NCBI RefSeq assembly: GCF_002211445.1
Contig: NZ_LSTO01000001.1
Coordinates: 2,931,138-2,995,137, forward strand
Origin: Noviherbaspirillum denitrificans
Lineage (GTDB): Bacteria; Pseudomonadota; Gammaproteobacteria; Burkholderiales; Burkholderiaceae_D
DNA: 64,000 nt
Direction of reading: 5' to 3'
The position numbers were made by a program, and so were the translations under genes. This document shows positions 35,719 through 46,213 of this stretch, piece by piece. Every line of letters begins with the position of its first letter. Positions within the stretch are counted from its first letter, which is position 1. The notes beneath the pieces were generated by a model that had not been told where the DNA came from, searched no databases, and worked only from the letters and a program-made list of their open reading frames with translations.

Positions 35719-35736
35719 CACTCACCAGGGTGAGTG
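35719..35736. repeat. Perfect 8-bp palindrome
   Basis: CACTCACC-AG-GGTGAGTG lies 52 bases after the DoxX stop and 176 bases before the chemoreceptor gene. No T-tract follows, so an operator is as likely as a terminator. Confidence 0.5.
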
Positions 35737-35911
35737 ACGCGCTCCGATCTGCCGGTATCAAGCCACGCGTACAAGATTCGACATGCTCGCCGCGGTAACC
35801 CGCAACACTGCGAACAGAAGACCTTATTCCGCCAGATGCTGATGCCGACGCTGGTCGGCTCACGCTGGCGGTCACGCCATATCCCCTGATTTAAACATCC
35901 AGAAAGGAACC

Positions 35912-37498
35912 ATGCATTTCTCGAACCTGAAAATCGGCACCAAGCTCGGCCTGGGCTTTGGATTCGTCATCACCCTGTTGTGCGGCATCGTAGTCCTCGC
36001 TGTCTTCAACCTGACCAGGCTGCACGCCGGCGGCGACAAGATCGTGAAGCAGGATTGGATCAAGGCAAAGCTTGCGAGCAGCGCCCTCGATAACGTTCGC
36101 GGCAGCATCGCGCGTGTATTCCAGATCGTGACGGAGACCGACGATGCGCAGTTGAGCACGGCGCGTCAGCGCCTGAAGGCAAATATCGATACCTACCAGG
36201 AAGCACTGCGCGAATCCGCCCGGCTCGCCTACAGGGCGGAAGGAAAAGCCATCCTCGGGAGGGCCGAGGAGTCCAGCAAGAAGTACCTCGCCTCCATCGA
36301 CAGGGTCATGCGGTTGAAAGACGAGGGAAAGATAGAAGACGCTCGCAGGATTGCCCTTTCAGAAACCTATGAAGCGCTGCACCTTCTGGCTGCGGACGTG
36401 CGCGCATTTTATGAACTGCAGCAGAAACTGGTTGAGGAGTCCGCCACGCAGATGGATGAAACCTTCGATCTGGCGCGCGCGGAAGTTGTCGGGCTGGGGC
36501 TCGTGGCCCTTCTGGCCGGAGTGCTGTTTGCCTGGCTGATCACACGCGCCATCGTGGTACCGCTCGGCATCGCGGTCCGTGTCGCCAGGACGGTGGCGTC
36601 CGGCGACCTCACCAGCACTATCGTTCCCGGGAGCAAGGACGAAGCCGGTGAGCTGCTGCATGCGCTGCGTGACATGAACGCGAGCCTCGCCAATATCGTG
36701 ACCGAAGTCCGTGACGGCACTGCGGCGATTTCCGCGGCGTCGGAACAGATTGCCGCAGGCAACATGGACTTGTCTTCACGCACTGAACAACAAGCCAGCT
36801 CGCTTGAGGAAACGGCGTCCTCGATGGAAGAGCTGACCGTGACGGTGAAGCAGAATGCGGACAGTGCCCGCCTGGCGAGCGAACTGGCGGCTTCCGCGAC
36901 GGAGGCTGCCCTGCAGGGCGGTACAGTCGTGTCACAGGTTGTGTCGACAATGGAAGCGATCAACACGTCGGCAAGCAAGATCGCGGATATTACCGCCGTC
37001 ATTGACGGTATCGCGTTCCAGACCAACATCCTTGCATTGAACGCGGCTGTGGAGGCCGCGCGTGCCGGCGAACAGGGCCGGGGTTTCGCTGTCGTCGCGA
37101 CCGAGGTGCGCAGCCTCGCGCAGCGCTCCGCATCGGCGGCGAAAGAGATCAAGCAACTTATCGGCGATTCGGTCGACAGGGTCGAGGACGGCAACAGGCT
37201 GGTCGGTGCCGCGGGTGAAACGATGCAGGAAATCGTCGCCCGCGTGCAGCGCGTCAACGGCATCGTCGGAGAAATCGCGTCGGCCAGTGACGAGCAGCGT
37301 GCCGGCATCGAGCAGGTGAATGATGCGATCGGCCAGATGGACCAGGTAACCCAACAGAATGCGGCGCTGGTGGAGCAGGCGGCAGCCGCGGCCCAGGCGA
37401 TGAGCGAACGGGCAGGAAGTCTTGCGGCGCTGGTTTCGAAGTTCAGGACGGGTGGAACTGCCGACGTTTCGCCCCGCATGTTGACAGGGGCCGCATGA
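35912..37498 (+). CDS. Methyl-accepting chemotaxis protein
   Basis: The 528-residue receptor has a first membrane segment near residues 10-30 ([20 protein letters not shown]), a four-helix sensor region, a second near 190-210, a HAMP domain and the hairpin tip [25 protein letters not shown]. It overlaps the next LysR gene by four bases, an unusual coupling of a chemoreceptor with a regulator that hints at a shared inducer. Confidence 0.93.
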   Translation: MHFSNLKIGTKLGLGFGFVITLLCGIVVLAVFNLTRLHAGGDKIVKQDWIKAKLASSALDNVRGSIARVFQIVTETDDAQLSTARQRLKANIDTYQEALRESARLAYRAEGKAILGRAEESSKKYLASIDRVMRLKDEGKIEDARRIALSETYEALHLLAADVRAFYELQQKLVEESATQMDETFDLARAEVVGLGLVALLAGVLFAWLITRAIVVPLGIAVRVARTVASGDLTSTIVPGSKDEAGELLHALRDMNASLANIVTEVRDGTAAISAASEQIAAGNMDLSSRTEQQASSLEETASSMEELTVTVKQNADSARLASELAASATEAALQGGTVVSQVVSTMEAINTSASKIADITAVIDGIAFQTNILALNAAVEAARAGEQGRGFAVVATEVRSLAQRSASAAKEIKQLIGDSVDRVEDGNRLVGAAGETMQEIVARVQRVNGIVGEIASASDEQRAGIEQVNDAIGQMDQVTQQNAALVEQAAAAAQAMSERAGSLAALVSKFRTGGTADVSPRMLTGAA

Positions 37499-38397
37499 AG
37501 CTCACGCTTGAAGCGCTGGAAGCCATTGACGCCATTGCCCGCAAGGGAAGTTATGCGGCAGCGGCGGAGGAACTGCACAAGGTGCCATCCGCCATCTCGT
37601 ACACCGTGCAAAAACTCGAGGCCGACCTGGGTGTGACGGTATTCGATCGTTCCGGCCACAGGGCACGCCTCACCCGCACGGGTGAACTGCTGCTGCGCCA
37701 CGGGCGCGAGCTGCTGCGCTCGGCAGCGGAACTCGAATGTCGCGCCGCCCGCATTGATGCCGGCTGGGAGACGGAGCTGAGAATCGCGGTGGGGGCAATC
37801 GTGCCCTTTTCCGCACTGGTGCCATACATGACCGCGTTTTACGGTGAAAGCACCGCAACGAGGCTGCGCATCTTTCGGGAGCCGTTCGGCGGCGAATGGG
37901 ATGCGCTGGTCGGTGGGCGCGCGGACCTGATCATAGGCGCTACCGGTCAACCGCCGGCCGGCGCCTTTGCCCATCGCATCGTCAGCACTGTGGATTCCGT
38001 TTTTTGCGTATCCCCGGCCCATTCGCTGGCTACTGTACAGGAGCCGCTTTCGGCAACGCAGATCGCGCCGTACCGGGTGGTTACGTTAAGCGATACGACG
38101 CGCGTCGCCGAATTGCAGTTTGATGCGGTTCCCGAGCGGCAGGAGAGCGTCTCCGTTCCCGACCTCGATGCCAGCTTGCAATTGCAAATTGCCACGCTTG
38201 GCTGCGGACTTCTTCCGGCATGCGTCGCACGGAAGCATCTCGAACACGGCACCCTCCTCGAAAAGAAGCTCGCGGCGGCGCCCGCTCCGCAGTCGTTCTA
38301 CCTTGGATGGCGCCCGGACGATGCGGGAGAAGCATTGAAATGGTGGTTGAACCAGCTTGACCGCCCGGGACTGATCGCCGAGATGTGGTGGCAGTAA
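37495..38397 (+). CDS. LysR-type regulator, paralogue of the one at 42272
   Basis: The 300-residue protein has the helix-turn-helix [42 protein letters not shown], and a binding domain with [13 protein letters not shown]. The first 65 residues are nearly the same as in the LysR protein at 42272. The two genes flank the reductase/pirin/response-regulator block and may respond to related inducers. Its start overlaps the chemoreceptor stop. Confidence 0.92.
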   Translation: MKLTLEALEAIDAIARKGSYAAAAEELHKVPSAISYTVQKLEADLGVTVFDRSGHRARLTRTGELLLRHGRELLRSAAELECRAARIDAGWETELRIAVGAIVPFSALVPYMTAFYGESTATRLRIFREPFGGEWDALVGGRADLIIGATGQPPAGAFAHRIVSTVDSVFCVSPAHSLATVQEPLSATQIAPYRVVTLSDTTRVAELQFDAVPERQESVSVPDLDASLQLQIATLGCGLLPACVARKHLEHGTLLEKKLAAAPAPQSFYLGWRPDDAGEALKWWLNQLDRPGLIAEMWWQ

Positions 38398-38423
38398 CAG
38401 CGATCACGCCCCGGGCATCGATA

Positions 38424-39482
38424 TTACCGGGCCAGCGAAGGATAGTCGGTGTAGCCCTTCGCGCCGGGAGAGTAGAACGTTGCCTTGTCCGGGACATTCA
38501 GGGGCGCGCCGACAAGGAACCGTTTCGGCAGGTCGGGATTGGCCAGGAAGGCGCTGCCGAACACGACGGCATCCGCCTTGCCTTCCTGGAGCAGGGCTTC
38601 GGCGCTTTCCTGCGTCAGTCCGCCGCCCGCGAGGTAAGCGCCCTCAAAGCGGGGGCGAAGCATGCCGTGGTAGTCGGTCGGCGTTCCGAACAGTGCGACG
38701 TGGAGGTAGGCCAGGTTCAGGCCCTTGAGCTGATCGACCAGATAGGTATAGGTTTCCCTGGGGTTGTCGTCATGGACATCGTTGAAGTTCATCTCGGGCG
38801 AGATTTTCATGCCCACCCGTCCGCTGCCGGCGACCTCGATCATCGCCTTGAGGGCATCGAGAACGAAGCGCGCGCGGTTCTGCACGGAGCCACCGTAGAC
38901 ATCGGTGCGCTGATTGCTGCCGCTTGACAGGAATTGTTCCGGCAAATAGCCCGACGCGGCATGCAGTTCGACGCCGTCGAAACCTGCCTGGAGGGCGAGC
39001 CGCGTGGCGTTGCGGTACTCGTCGATGACGCCCGGGATTTCCTCAAGCGCGAGTGCGCGCGGGGCGGCAAAGTCTTTCATGCCGTCGGCGGTGAAGATCT
39101 GGCCGTTGGCGCGGATCGCCGAAGGCGCGACAGGCTGCTGCCCGGCCGGAATCAGGGACTCATGCGCGATGCGTCCGGTGTGCATCGCCTGCAGGAAGAT
39201 CAGGCCTCCCTGTTCGTGGACGGCGTCGGTCACCTTCTTCCACGCGCGCACCTGCTCGTCGGAATAGATGCCGGGGGTGTTCAGGTAGCCCTTGCCGATC
39301 GCCGACGGCGCGGTGCCTTCGGAAATGATCAGGCCGGCGCCGGCGCGCTGTGCGTAGTAGGTGGCGACGATGTCTTCGGGGACGCCGGCTCCGTCGGCGC
39401 GCGAGCGCGTCATCGGCGCCATGACCATCCGGTTTTTCAGGGCGAGGTCGCCGACGCGGATGGAAGTAAAGAGCTTTTTCAT
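38424..39482 (-). CDS. NemA-like alkene reductase (old yellow enzyme)
   Basis: The 352-residue FMN enzyme begins MKKLFTSIRVGDLALKNR and has MAPMTRSRA, a FDGVELHAASGYLPEQFLS segment and FGSAFLANPDLPKRF. It differs from the OYE at 4835, which belongs to the thermophilic-like class with PMCQY. NemA-type enzymes reduce maleimides, nitro compounds and other electrophiles. GAGGAAAAAAC precedes ATG 39482. The divergent LysR gene begins 110 bases away and is its likely regulator. Confidence 0.92.
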   Translation of the reverse strand: MKKLFTSIRVGDLALKNRMVMAPMTRSRADGAGVPEDIVATYYAQRAGAGLIISEGTAPSAIGKGYLNTPGIYSDEQVRAWKKVTDAVHEQGGLIFLQAMHTGRIAHESLIPAGQQPVAPSAIRANGQIFTADGMKDFAAPRALALEEIPGVIDEYRNATRLALQAGFDGVELHAASGYLPEQFLSSGSNQRTDVYGGSVQNRARFVLDALKAMIEVAGSGRVGMKISPEMNFNDVHDDNPRETYTYLVDQLKGLNLAYLHVALFGTPTDYHGMLRPRFEGAYLAGGGLTQESAEALLQEGKADAVVFGSAFLANPDLPKRFLVGAPLNVPDKATFYSPGAKGYTDYPSLAR

Positions 39483-39591
39483 GTTTTTTCCTCGATGAAT
39501 TTTGACCACTTCATGTTGGTCCCGATGGCGAGGAAGATAAAGTGGGTGGAATGGAAATGACTGTTCCATCCTTGGCGCAATGGGAGGGGTA

Positions 39592-40548
39592 ATGGAACTG
39601 TTGAACGACATGGCCTTGTTCGTCGACGTGGTGAAGGCGAAGGGGTTCCGGCACGCCGCAGACATTACCGGCATTCCCAGTTCCACCATCTCGCGACGCA
39701 TCTCGGAACTCGAGAAGGCCGTGGGTTTGCGGCTTCTGCAGCGCTCGACGCGACGCATCGAACTGACGGAGGCCGGCCGGCTCTATTTCGAACGCTGCAA
39801 GCGGATCGTGGACGATGCGCGCATCGCGCACGAACAACTTACCGGCTTCGCCGAAAAAGCCAGCGGCCTGCTGCGGGCGTCACTGCCGGTCGATTTCGGC
39901 GCCTTCTACCTGGCTCCGCTTGTCGCCCGTTTTGCCGAGCTGTATCCGGGGATCAGTTTCGAGTTCGACCTGACGCCGCGCCGCGTTGACCTCGTATCCG
40001 AACCGATCGACGTCGCAATTCGCATCGGCGAACTGCCGGACTCGGGACTCATCGCGCGCCAGGTCGCCAGCCTGCCTCGCCATCTGTACGCCACGCCCGC
40101 CTACCTCGAACGAGCGGGCACGCCGATTCGCCCCGAGGACCTGTCGTTGCACGATTGCCTGCGCATGACCACCTCGGCACGGAGCAGCATCTGGACACTG
40201 GAAAAAGGCGGAAGCAAGGTCTCGGTCGAGGTAAGTGGGCGATTCTCGCTCAACAGTGTGGGAATGATGCGGCGGCTGACATTGCTGGACCTGGGGATTG
40301 CCGCCATCGCCGAGGAAATCGCGAGGGAGGACGCCGTCGCAGGGCGGTTGCGGCGGGTGCTGCCGGACTGGTCGATCGAAAGCGTGCCGGTTTATGCGCT
40401 GACGGAGACCCGGCTCCTGCCCGCGAAGACGCAGCTTTTCATTGAGTACCTGAGGGAAAACCTCGGTTCGCCGCAATTGCGCGGCGCGCTGGCAAAGCCT
40501 GTGTCCGGCAGTTATGCTGAATCGGAAGGCGGCGCTTCCGTTCCGTGA
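39592..40548 (+). CDS. LysR-type regulator (CrgA-like subgroup)
   Basis: The 318-residue protein starts MELLNDMALFVDVVKAKGF, with HAADITGIPSSTISRRISEL as recognition helix and IDVAIRIGELPDSGLIAR in the effector domain, the usual pattern of the CrgA/DmlR subgroup. GGGAGGGGTA sits directly before ATG 39592; an ATG four codons upstream is less likely. It is divergent from the NemA-like gene and codirectional with the pirin gene 35 bases on. Confidence 0.92.
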   Translation: MELLNDMALFVDVVKAKGFRHAADITGIPSSTISRRISELEKAVGLRLLQRSTRRIELTEAGRLYFERCKRIVDDARIAHEQLTGFAEKASGLLRASLPVDFGAFYLAPLVARFAELYPGISFEFDLTPRRVDLVSEPIDVAIRIGELPDSGLIARQVASLPRHLYATPAYLERAGTPIRPEDLSLHDCLRMTTSARSSIWTLEKGGSKVSVEVSGRFSLNSVGMMRRLTLLDLGIAAIAEEIAREDAVAGRLRRVLPDWSIESVPVYALTETRLLPAKTQLFIEYLRENLGSPQLRGALAKPVSGSYAESEGGASVP

Positions 40549-40583
40549 CGCCGGAGTGCATGTAATCGATCAGGAGGACTACG

Positions 40584-41453
40584 ATGGCTGAGGTGACCTT
40601 TAGTGCGCCGAAAGCGCCTGACATGCCTGCAACGCCTGGCGAACGTGCCCCACGTATCCGACGCTTCAGCGATCGGATGTTTGACGGCCTGGCTGATCCG
40701 ATCCTGATGGTGGATCATTTCGAGATGCGGTATCCCACCTTTCCGCCCCACCCGCACGCGGGATTCTCGGCTGTCACTTACCTGTTTGAGGATTCCGAAG
40801 GCAGCTTTCAAAACCGGGATTCGCTCGGTGGCAAGCAGATCATCGGCCCCGGCGCGCTGCACTGGACGATGGCCGGCAAGGGGGTGATGCATGAGGAAGT
40901 CCCGGTGATCGACGGACAGCGCTGTCATGGTTTGCAGATTTTCATCAATCTTGCGCTGGCGATGAAGTCGGCCTTGCCGCATGCAATGCACCTGCGCGCG
41001 GACAGGATTCCGGCTTACCGTTCAACCGGATTGAGGGCGAGAATCGTTTGCGGATCATATGGCGGCCTGCGCTCCCCCCTGGCACCTCCCGCGCCCCTCG
41101 ATTTCTTCGATGTTGCGTTGAACGAAGGCTCGCCATTTCTCTACATGCTTCAACCCGGCTGGGGCACCTGGATTTACACCATGGATTCGGCACTCGCGCT
41201 TGATGGCGCGGGAAGCGCGGTATTGCTGCCAGCCGGCCAGGCGATTGCGCTTTCCGCAACCGGCGATGCAATTCCCTTCAGCGTGCAAGGCGAAGGGCAA
41301 TTTGTGCTGCTCTCGTCTCCTGCCTTGCACGAACCCGTCGTCTTCAAGGGGCCGTTTGCGATGGAGTCCAACCCGGCGCTGGCGCGCGCGTTCATCGCTT
41401 TCCAGAACGGAGAGATGGGCCGCTTGCTGCCCTCGCGCGAATTCCCCCGGTAA
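40584..41453 (+). CDS. Pirin-family protein
   Basis: The 289-residue bicupin has the pirin metal motif FPPHPHAGFSAVTYLFE, with further ligands in GALHWTMAGKGVMHEE. Bacterial pirins can act as quercetinases or redox-linked regulators. AGGAGGACTACG precedes the ATG. Together with the NemA-like reductase and DoxX it suggests handling of quinones or other electrophiles. Confidence 0.92.
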   Translation: MAEVTFSAPKAPDMPATPGERAPRIRRFSDRMFDGLADPILMVDHFEMRYPTFPPHPHAGFSAVTYLFEDSEGSFQNRDSLGGKQIIGPGALHWTMAGKGVMHEEVPVIDGQRCHGLQIFINLALAMKSALPHAMHLRADRIPAYRSTGLRARIVCGSYGGLRSPLAPPAPLDFFDVALNEGSPFLYMLQPGWGTWIYTMDSALALDGAGSAVLLPAGQAIALSATGDAIPFSVQGEGQFVLLSSPALHEPVVFKGPFAMESNPALARAFIAFQNGEMGRLLPSREFPR

Positions 41454-41497
41454 CCTGGCTGGTAAGATGCGCATATGTTTGTGCCGGAAATACCAAT

Positions 41498-42124
41498 ATG
41501 GTTGATACCCTCCATGTAATGATCGCGGACGACCATCCGGTTGTGCGCATGGGGCTGGCCAGCATGATCGAACTGGAGCCTGGTTTTAGCCTGGTCGGTA
41601 CGGCCGCCAACGGCGCCGAAGCTGTCGCGCTGTATCGACAGTTGAGACCGGATGTCGCGCTGATGGACTTGCGAATGCCGCAGCTCGACGGTGTGGCCGC
41701 AATCGAACATATCCGCACTTTCGATCCGGCTGCCCGCATCGTCATCCTCACGACTTTCGACGGAGAAGAAGAAATTTTCCGGGGTTTGCGCGCGGGTGCG
41801 CGGGGATATTTGCTCAAGGATGCACCGAGCGAGCAGGTGCTCGATTGCATCCGCGCCGTGGCCGGCGGAAGGCGGTACCTGCCGCTGGACGTTGCATCCA
41901 AGCTGGCCCAGCGGATGGACACCGCCGAGTTGTCCGCGCGGGAGCTGCAGGTTCTTGAGCTGATCGCGGGCGGAATGAGCAACAAGCAGGTGGCGCAAGC
42001 CGTTTCGATCACGGAGGGAACGGTGAAGTTCCATGTCAACAACATCCTGTCGAAGCTGGGTGTCGACAGCCGCACCGAGGCGGTCACGCTCGCCCTGAAA
42101 CGCGGGATTATCCGCATTGCCTGA
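41498..42124 (+). CDS. NarL/FixJ-type response regulator
   Basis: The 208-residue protein has a receiver domain (IADDHP acid pair at 11-12, phospho-acceptor Asp57 in LMDLRMP, Lys in YLLKDA) and a LuxR helix-turn-helix (LSARELQVLELIAGGMSNKQ). The two histidine kinases downstream on the other strand at 43181-46200 have the matching HisKA_3 type and are likely partners. Targets are unknown. Confidence 0.93.
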   Translation: MVDTLHVMIADDHPVVRMGLASMIELEPGFSLVGTAANGAEAVALYRQLRPDVALMDLRMPQLDGVAAIEHIRTFDPAARIVILTTFDGEEEIFRGLRAGARGYLLKDAPSEQVLDCIRAVAGGRRYLPLDVASKLAQRMDTAELSARELQVLELIAGGMSNKQVAQAVSITEGTVKFHVNNILSKLGVDSRTEAVTLALKRGIIRIA

Positions 42125-42271
42125 GCACACCTGATCGAAAGTTGGGTATCTCTCCCTGCCAATGGATAGTGCCGAAGCACCTCTTCGGACCGGTTCCAGT
42201 TTGAAGCGCCAGGCGCATACTCTCAGCGCTGATGACTTTTTCCTTTCCGGACGTCCTGGCGGTACCCGCAA

Positions 42272-43261
42272 ATGAAGCTGACCCTTGAAGCGCTGGAAAC
42301 CCTCGATGCGATCGATCGGCGCGGCAGTTACGCCGCCGCCGCCGAAGAATTGCACAAAGTGCCTTCCGCAATGAGCTACATCGTGCAAAAGCTGGAACGC
42401 GACCTGGGCGTGCAACTATTCGATCGCAGCGGCCATCGTGCGCGTCTCACCGACGCCGGCAGGGCACTCCTCGATCATGGCCGCAAGCTCCTTCAGGAGG
42501 CGTGCGCCGCCGAAGAGCGCGCCGTGCGTATCGGCAGGGGATGGGAATCGGAACTGCGGATTGCCACCGATACCCTGGTTCCGCTCCGCGCCCTGATGCC
42601 ATTCATGGCTGCGTTTTACGGAGAAACAACCGTGACGCGTGTAAGTATCGCGCATGAGTCGAGCACCGGGGCCTGGGAAGCACTGCGCGCGCGCCGCAGC
42701 GACCTGGTGATCGGCGCCACCGGACACCCTCCGTTCACGGGATACGCCAGCAAGTTCATCGGCAAGATCGAGCTGGTATTTTGCGTCGCATCGACGCATG
42801 CGCTCGCCGATGCGCCGGAACCACTCACGACGGCCCAGGTCGCCCAGTACCGGGGCGTCTCGGTCGGCGATACCGCGCGCGGCGCCGGCCTGTCATCCCC
42901 GGGCAGTTTGGCCGAGGGACAGGAAGCGGTGACCGTTCCGACCGTTCTTGCGATGCTGGACGTTTTGCTGGCCGGCCTGGCTGTCGGCTGCCTGCCGCGC
43001 TGTATTGCGGCGCCTTGCCTGGCCGACGGCAGCCTTGTCGAAAAACAACTGGAGACGTCATTGCGGCCCCAGGAATACTTCCTGGCCTGGCGGAACGATT
43101 CCATCGGAATGGCTTTGCAGTGGTGGACGGACAGGCTCGACCATCCTGACCTGATGATGCGCATGCTGTGCGACCAGACTTCAGGCCGCACGCGGAGCAA
43201 ACCGGCCTTGGCGTCGATCGGCGGCAACGAATACCTGCGTGCCGCGGCCGGGCTGGCTTAG
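42272..43261 (+). CDS. LysR-type regulator, paralogue of the one at 37495
   Basis: The 329-residue protein begins [20 protein letters not shown] and has [19 protein letters not shown] as recognition helix, nearly identical to the regulator at 37495. The effector domain begins RIATDTLVPLRALMPF. Its C-terminus is about 30 residues longer than the paralogue and the last 81 bases overlap the 3' end of the convergent kinase gene, so the tail may have been gained by loss of an earlier stop. Confidence 0.9.
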   Translation: MKLTLEALETLDAIDRRGSYAAAAEELHKVPSAMSYIVQKLERDLGVQLFDRSGHRARLTDAGRALLDHGRKLLQEACAAEERAVRIGRGWESELRIATDTLVPLRALMPFMAAFYGETTVTRVSIAHESSTGAWEALRARRSDLVIGATGHPPFTGYASKFIGKIELVFCVASTHALADAPEPLTTAQVAQYRGVSVGDTARGAGLSSPGSLAEGQEAVTVPTVLAMLDVLLAGLAVGCLPRCIAAPCLADGSLVEKQLETSLRPQEYFLAWRNDSIGMALQWWTDRLDHPDLMMRMLCDQTSGRTRSKPALASIGGNEYLRAAAGLA

Positions 43262-45040
43262 CACGGACAGTGTTGCAGCGGCCAGTGCGGCGCGCTGATG
43301 CATGCTTTCCATGCCAAAACCGCGGTCCCCCGGCGCGGAAGCGGGGAAGCCCACGCCGTTGTCGACGATAAGGATGCTTACTTCGTCCGGATTGCTCGAG
43401 ATCTCGACGCGAAGTTCCGTCGCATGGGCGTGGCTTGCCACATTATTCACGGCTTCCTGCACGATCCGGTAGAGATGGAGTTCGCGGTCAGCCTCGAGCG
43501 GCATCCACTGGCCGGATACCTCGAGTACCGGCGTGAATCCCAGCCGTGAAACTTCTTGCTGCAGCAACTGCGCTACGGCACGAGGCAGGTCGTGGGAGGA
43601 CAGCGATTGCGGGCGAAGCGCTTCCACTGCCCGCCGTGCGTCCGCCAGGCCGTGGCGGGCAAGATCGAGCAGGCGCGCATCCCGAGCGGCGATATCGTCC
43701 GATTGCCGCCCGCGTTCAATTTGCAGGATGATGCCGAGGAACGCCTGGGCAATGCCGTCATGGATTTCGCGCGCCATGCGGCGCCGCTCTTCGAGCACGG
43801 CACTGACCCGGGCGCTGCGCGACAGGCGGGTCAGCTCGAGCGCGAGGACAGACTGGTTGACGAGGGAGTGGACCAGGTCTTCCTCCTCGGGAGTCAGCGT
43901 ACGGTCATTACAGAAACGCAGCGTCATCAAACCCAGCAGTGTCTCGCCCAGGAACAGAGGTACCGACATCACGGTCTGGATATCGCGGGATGCAATGTAG
44001 TCCGCGTAGCTGGCGGACGCGGGTAATGAGAAGAGCTGCGAGGCGTGATGGGTAGTGATTTTCCCCTTCTCGTACGGCTCCAGGACGGGGACCATGGGTT
44101 CGGCGCCGTCGAGCCCGGGATGGGCGGACGCGCTTGCACGGGCGGCGTCGCACTCGACATTGACAGCCATTTCATACACCCGGGTGACGGGATTACGTCG
44201 CCACACACTTACGCCCGCAGCGCCAAGCTGGTCCGCGCACAATGCGAGGCTTTGCGCAAGAAAGTCATCGCGTACCGGGTCTTCCGTCAGCTGCGCCAGT
44301 GCATTCTGCATGATCCTGTTCAAGCGCTCGAGGGTCTCGGCTCGTCGCTCCGCGGCAGCCGCGCGCTCGGACGCAATTGCCGCGTCGCTTGCCTTGGCGG
44401 CGATTTGTGTCAGGTCAACGGCCAGTGCCGCCTGCTGCGCGAGGGCGGTCAGGGTCACGGTGTTCATTTCGGTGAGCGGGCGATGGTCACGAAATGCAAG
44501 GCACAGATACCCCATCAACTGCCCCCGGGAAACGAACGGCACGTTCCAGGTCTGCACGTGACCCCGCTTCTCATGATATGCGTGCGCGGCGGGCCACCAT
44601 GAAGCGAGCGGATCGATACCGTTCACGGAAATGACCGTCTGCATCAGGCGAGCCGAGACACTTGCCGGGTCACGGTTCCAGACGGTGGGAGACTCGATAT
44701 AGATCGGCTCGTCCTTCCACTCCGCAAAAGGGACGATGCGTCCGTCTTGTCCCACGCATACGGTCCTGTCGAAGAAACCGTCCCGAACCGTGAAGATCTC
44801 GCCGCCTGCCGCACCGGTAAAGGACATGGCCTCCAGCAGGAACGCGTCAAGAATGGCGCCAATGCCTTGATCGGCAGAAACGCGTTCGACACTGTTGCGC
44901 AGGACGTCATAGGCACGCGCCAGTTCTGTTGCGCGTTCCTCAAGCATCTTCTGTCGATCATCCTCCGGGCCGAAGGCGCTGCTTTCCGCGAGGTAAGCAG
45001 GATTGTCTTTCCGTTGCATACGTTCCGATGTCGATGGCAT
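43181..45040 (-). CDS. GAF-domain NarL-type sensor histidine kinase
   Basis: The 619-residue cytoplasmic kinase has two GAF-like regions (about 55-195 and 250-400), a HisKA_3 dimerisation helix with the phospho-His in RRRMAREIHDGIAQ near residue 425, and an ATPase domain with VQEAVNNVASHAHA and IVDNGVGFP. There is no membrane segment, so the signal is intracellular. GGAGGTGAT precedes ATG 45040, an excellent ribosome site. It probably phosphorylates the response regulator at 41498. Confidence 0.92.
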   Translation of the reverse strand: MPSTSERMQRKDNPAYLAESSAFGPEDDRQKMLEERATELARAYDVLRNSVERVSADQGIGAILDAFLLEAMSFTGAAGGEIFTVRDGFFDRTVCVGQDGRIVPFAEWKDEPIYIESPTVWNRDPASVSARLMQTVISVNGIDPLASWWPAAHAYHEKRGHVQTWNVPFVSRGQLMGYLCLAFRDHRPLTEMNTVTLTALAQQAALAVDLTQIAAKASDAAIASERAAAAERRAETLERLNRIMQNALAQLTEDPVRDDFLAQSLALCADQLGAAGVSVWRRNPVTRVYEMAVNVECDAARASASAHPGLDGAEPMVPVLEPYEKGKITTHHASQLFSLPASASYADYIASRDIQTVMSVPLFLGETLLGLMTLRFCNDRTLTPEEEDLVHSLVNQSVLALELTRLSRSARVSAVLEERRRMAREIHDGIAQAFLGIILQIERGRQSDDIAARDARLLDLARHGLADARRAVEALRPQSLSSHDLPRAVAQLLQQEVSRLGFTPVLEVSGQWMPLEADRELHLYRIVQEAVNNVASHAHATELRVEISSNPDEVSILIVDNGVGFPASAPGDRGFGMESMHQRAALAAATLSVLSQPGRGTQVFVAADRRQGRFAPRAA

Positions 45041-45420
45041 ATCACCTCCGGCATTCTTGCGTCAGGAATGACGCCTTGATATGTTTGCTGGTGCGTCTGC
45101 CTGCTGTGCCGCAAGCCTGCCGCACGGACAGGTAAGCGGACGTGCAGTCCGGACAGGAAACCGGAACCGAGGCAGGACAACGGGAAGGGAAGCCTGTTGA
45201 AATTGTCCGGCGCGGATATCCTTTCGCGGGATTGACATGCGGAAAATCCGACTGCTGCAGGTAATGCGCATGATGACGCTCTTTCGGCAAGCCGGCAACT
45301 GTGCCAGCCACGCGGTTTTGAGGGGCGTCTTCGCTTTCTTGTATCCGGCGGTGCAGTCAGATGTGCGCCTTGCCACAGGGGACAGTGGTACAAGAATTTC
45401 CTTCTACAAATCGTGGTGCT
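45041..45420. other. 380-bp gap between the two kinase genes
   Basis: No supported gene is present. On the plus strand TTGACA occurs near 45232, but no -10 or gene follows it. The minus-strand promoter of the 45040 kinase should lie here, since the preceding kinase gene ends at 45421 and its reading does not continue across. No strong hairpin was found. Confidence 0.5.
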
Positions 45421-46200
45421 TCAATCAAGTGAGGCGGCGCAGGCTCCCGACAGGGGAGAAGGGCGGCAGTAAGGACAGGCGCACCGCGGGGCAGGGCGCT
45501 CGAGCGGGAGCCGGACCGTCACGCATGTGCCGCGCCCCGGGGCGCTGTTCACGTAGAAATCGCCGCCGAGTTCGACAGCGCGTTCGCGCATGGCCCTCAA
45601 ACCGGATGAACAGGAACGATCAAGGCATTCCGGGTCGAATCCACGCCCGTTGTCGGATACGGACAGGACGACACAGCCGCCATCGATGATCACGCGCACT
45701 CGCGCCTGGTCTGCCCCCGCGTGGCGCCGCATATTGATGAACGATTCCTGCAAGATGCGGTACAGGGCAATGGCATGCCAGTCCGGCAGGGGACGGTCAC
45801 CGATTCCCCATTCAAGCGTGCCGGCGATTCCGCTCCGCTGTTCCAGTTCCCTGCATTGCCATTCGAATGCAGCGCGTAGTCCGAGTTCGACTGCTGCGGG
45901 ACGCAGTCCGCGAACCAGGGCGCGCATGCTGGCTGACGCGGTGTCGAGCTGATGCAGCACCGGTTCGACCAGTGCGTCATGCCTTACCCGCCGCAGCCGC
46001 TGCTTCAGCGCCAGCAGATCCATGCGCAGTGCGAGAAGCTGCTGGCCAAATTCGTCGTGGATTTCGCGCGCAATGCGCCGGCGCTCCTCTTCACGGATCA
46101 TGCTGCCGGCCAGGCATGCCGGAAACAGCATATTCATGGCACGTTCCATCGCCCAGAGGCGCCTCCGCCCGCGGACCCGCCTGTATCCTTGCTGGCTCAT
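45421..46200 (-). CDS. Short NarL-type histidine kinase without sensor domain
   Basis: The 259-residue protein consists almost only of HisKA_3 (RRRIAREIHDEFGQQ near residue 45) and the ATPase domain (LQESFINMRRHAGA, VSDNGRGFDPE, ERAVELGG). It has no clear membrane or sensor region, so it may take its signal from a partner such as the adjoining ABM membrane protein at 46214. Its start is 14 bases after that gene's stop, placing it at the end of the meta-cleavage block. A later ATG (MERAMNML) is also possible. Confidence 0.85.
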   Translation of the reverse strand: MSQQGYRRVRGRRRLWAMERAMNMLFPACLAGSMIREEERRRIAREIHDEFGQQLLALRMDLLALKQRLRRVRHDALVEPVLHQLDTASASMRALVRGLRPAAVELGLRAAFEWQCRELEQRSGIAGTLEWGIGDRPLPDWHAIALYRILQESFINMRRHAGADQARVRVIIDGGCVVLSVSDNGRGFDPECLDRSCSSGLRAMRERAVELGGDFYVNSAPGRGTCVTVRLPLERPAPRCACPYCRPSPLSGACAASLD

Positions 46201-46213
46201 CTACGGAAAACAT

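Noticed and set aside
38168..38200. TTGCAATTGCAA palindrome in a LysR gene
   Set aside because: It lies within coding sequence, lacks the central CG of the LacI-type sites and has no promoter nearby.
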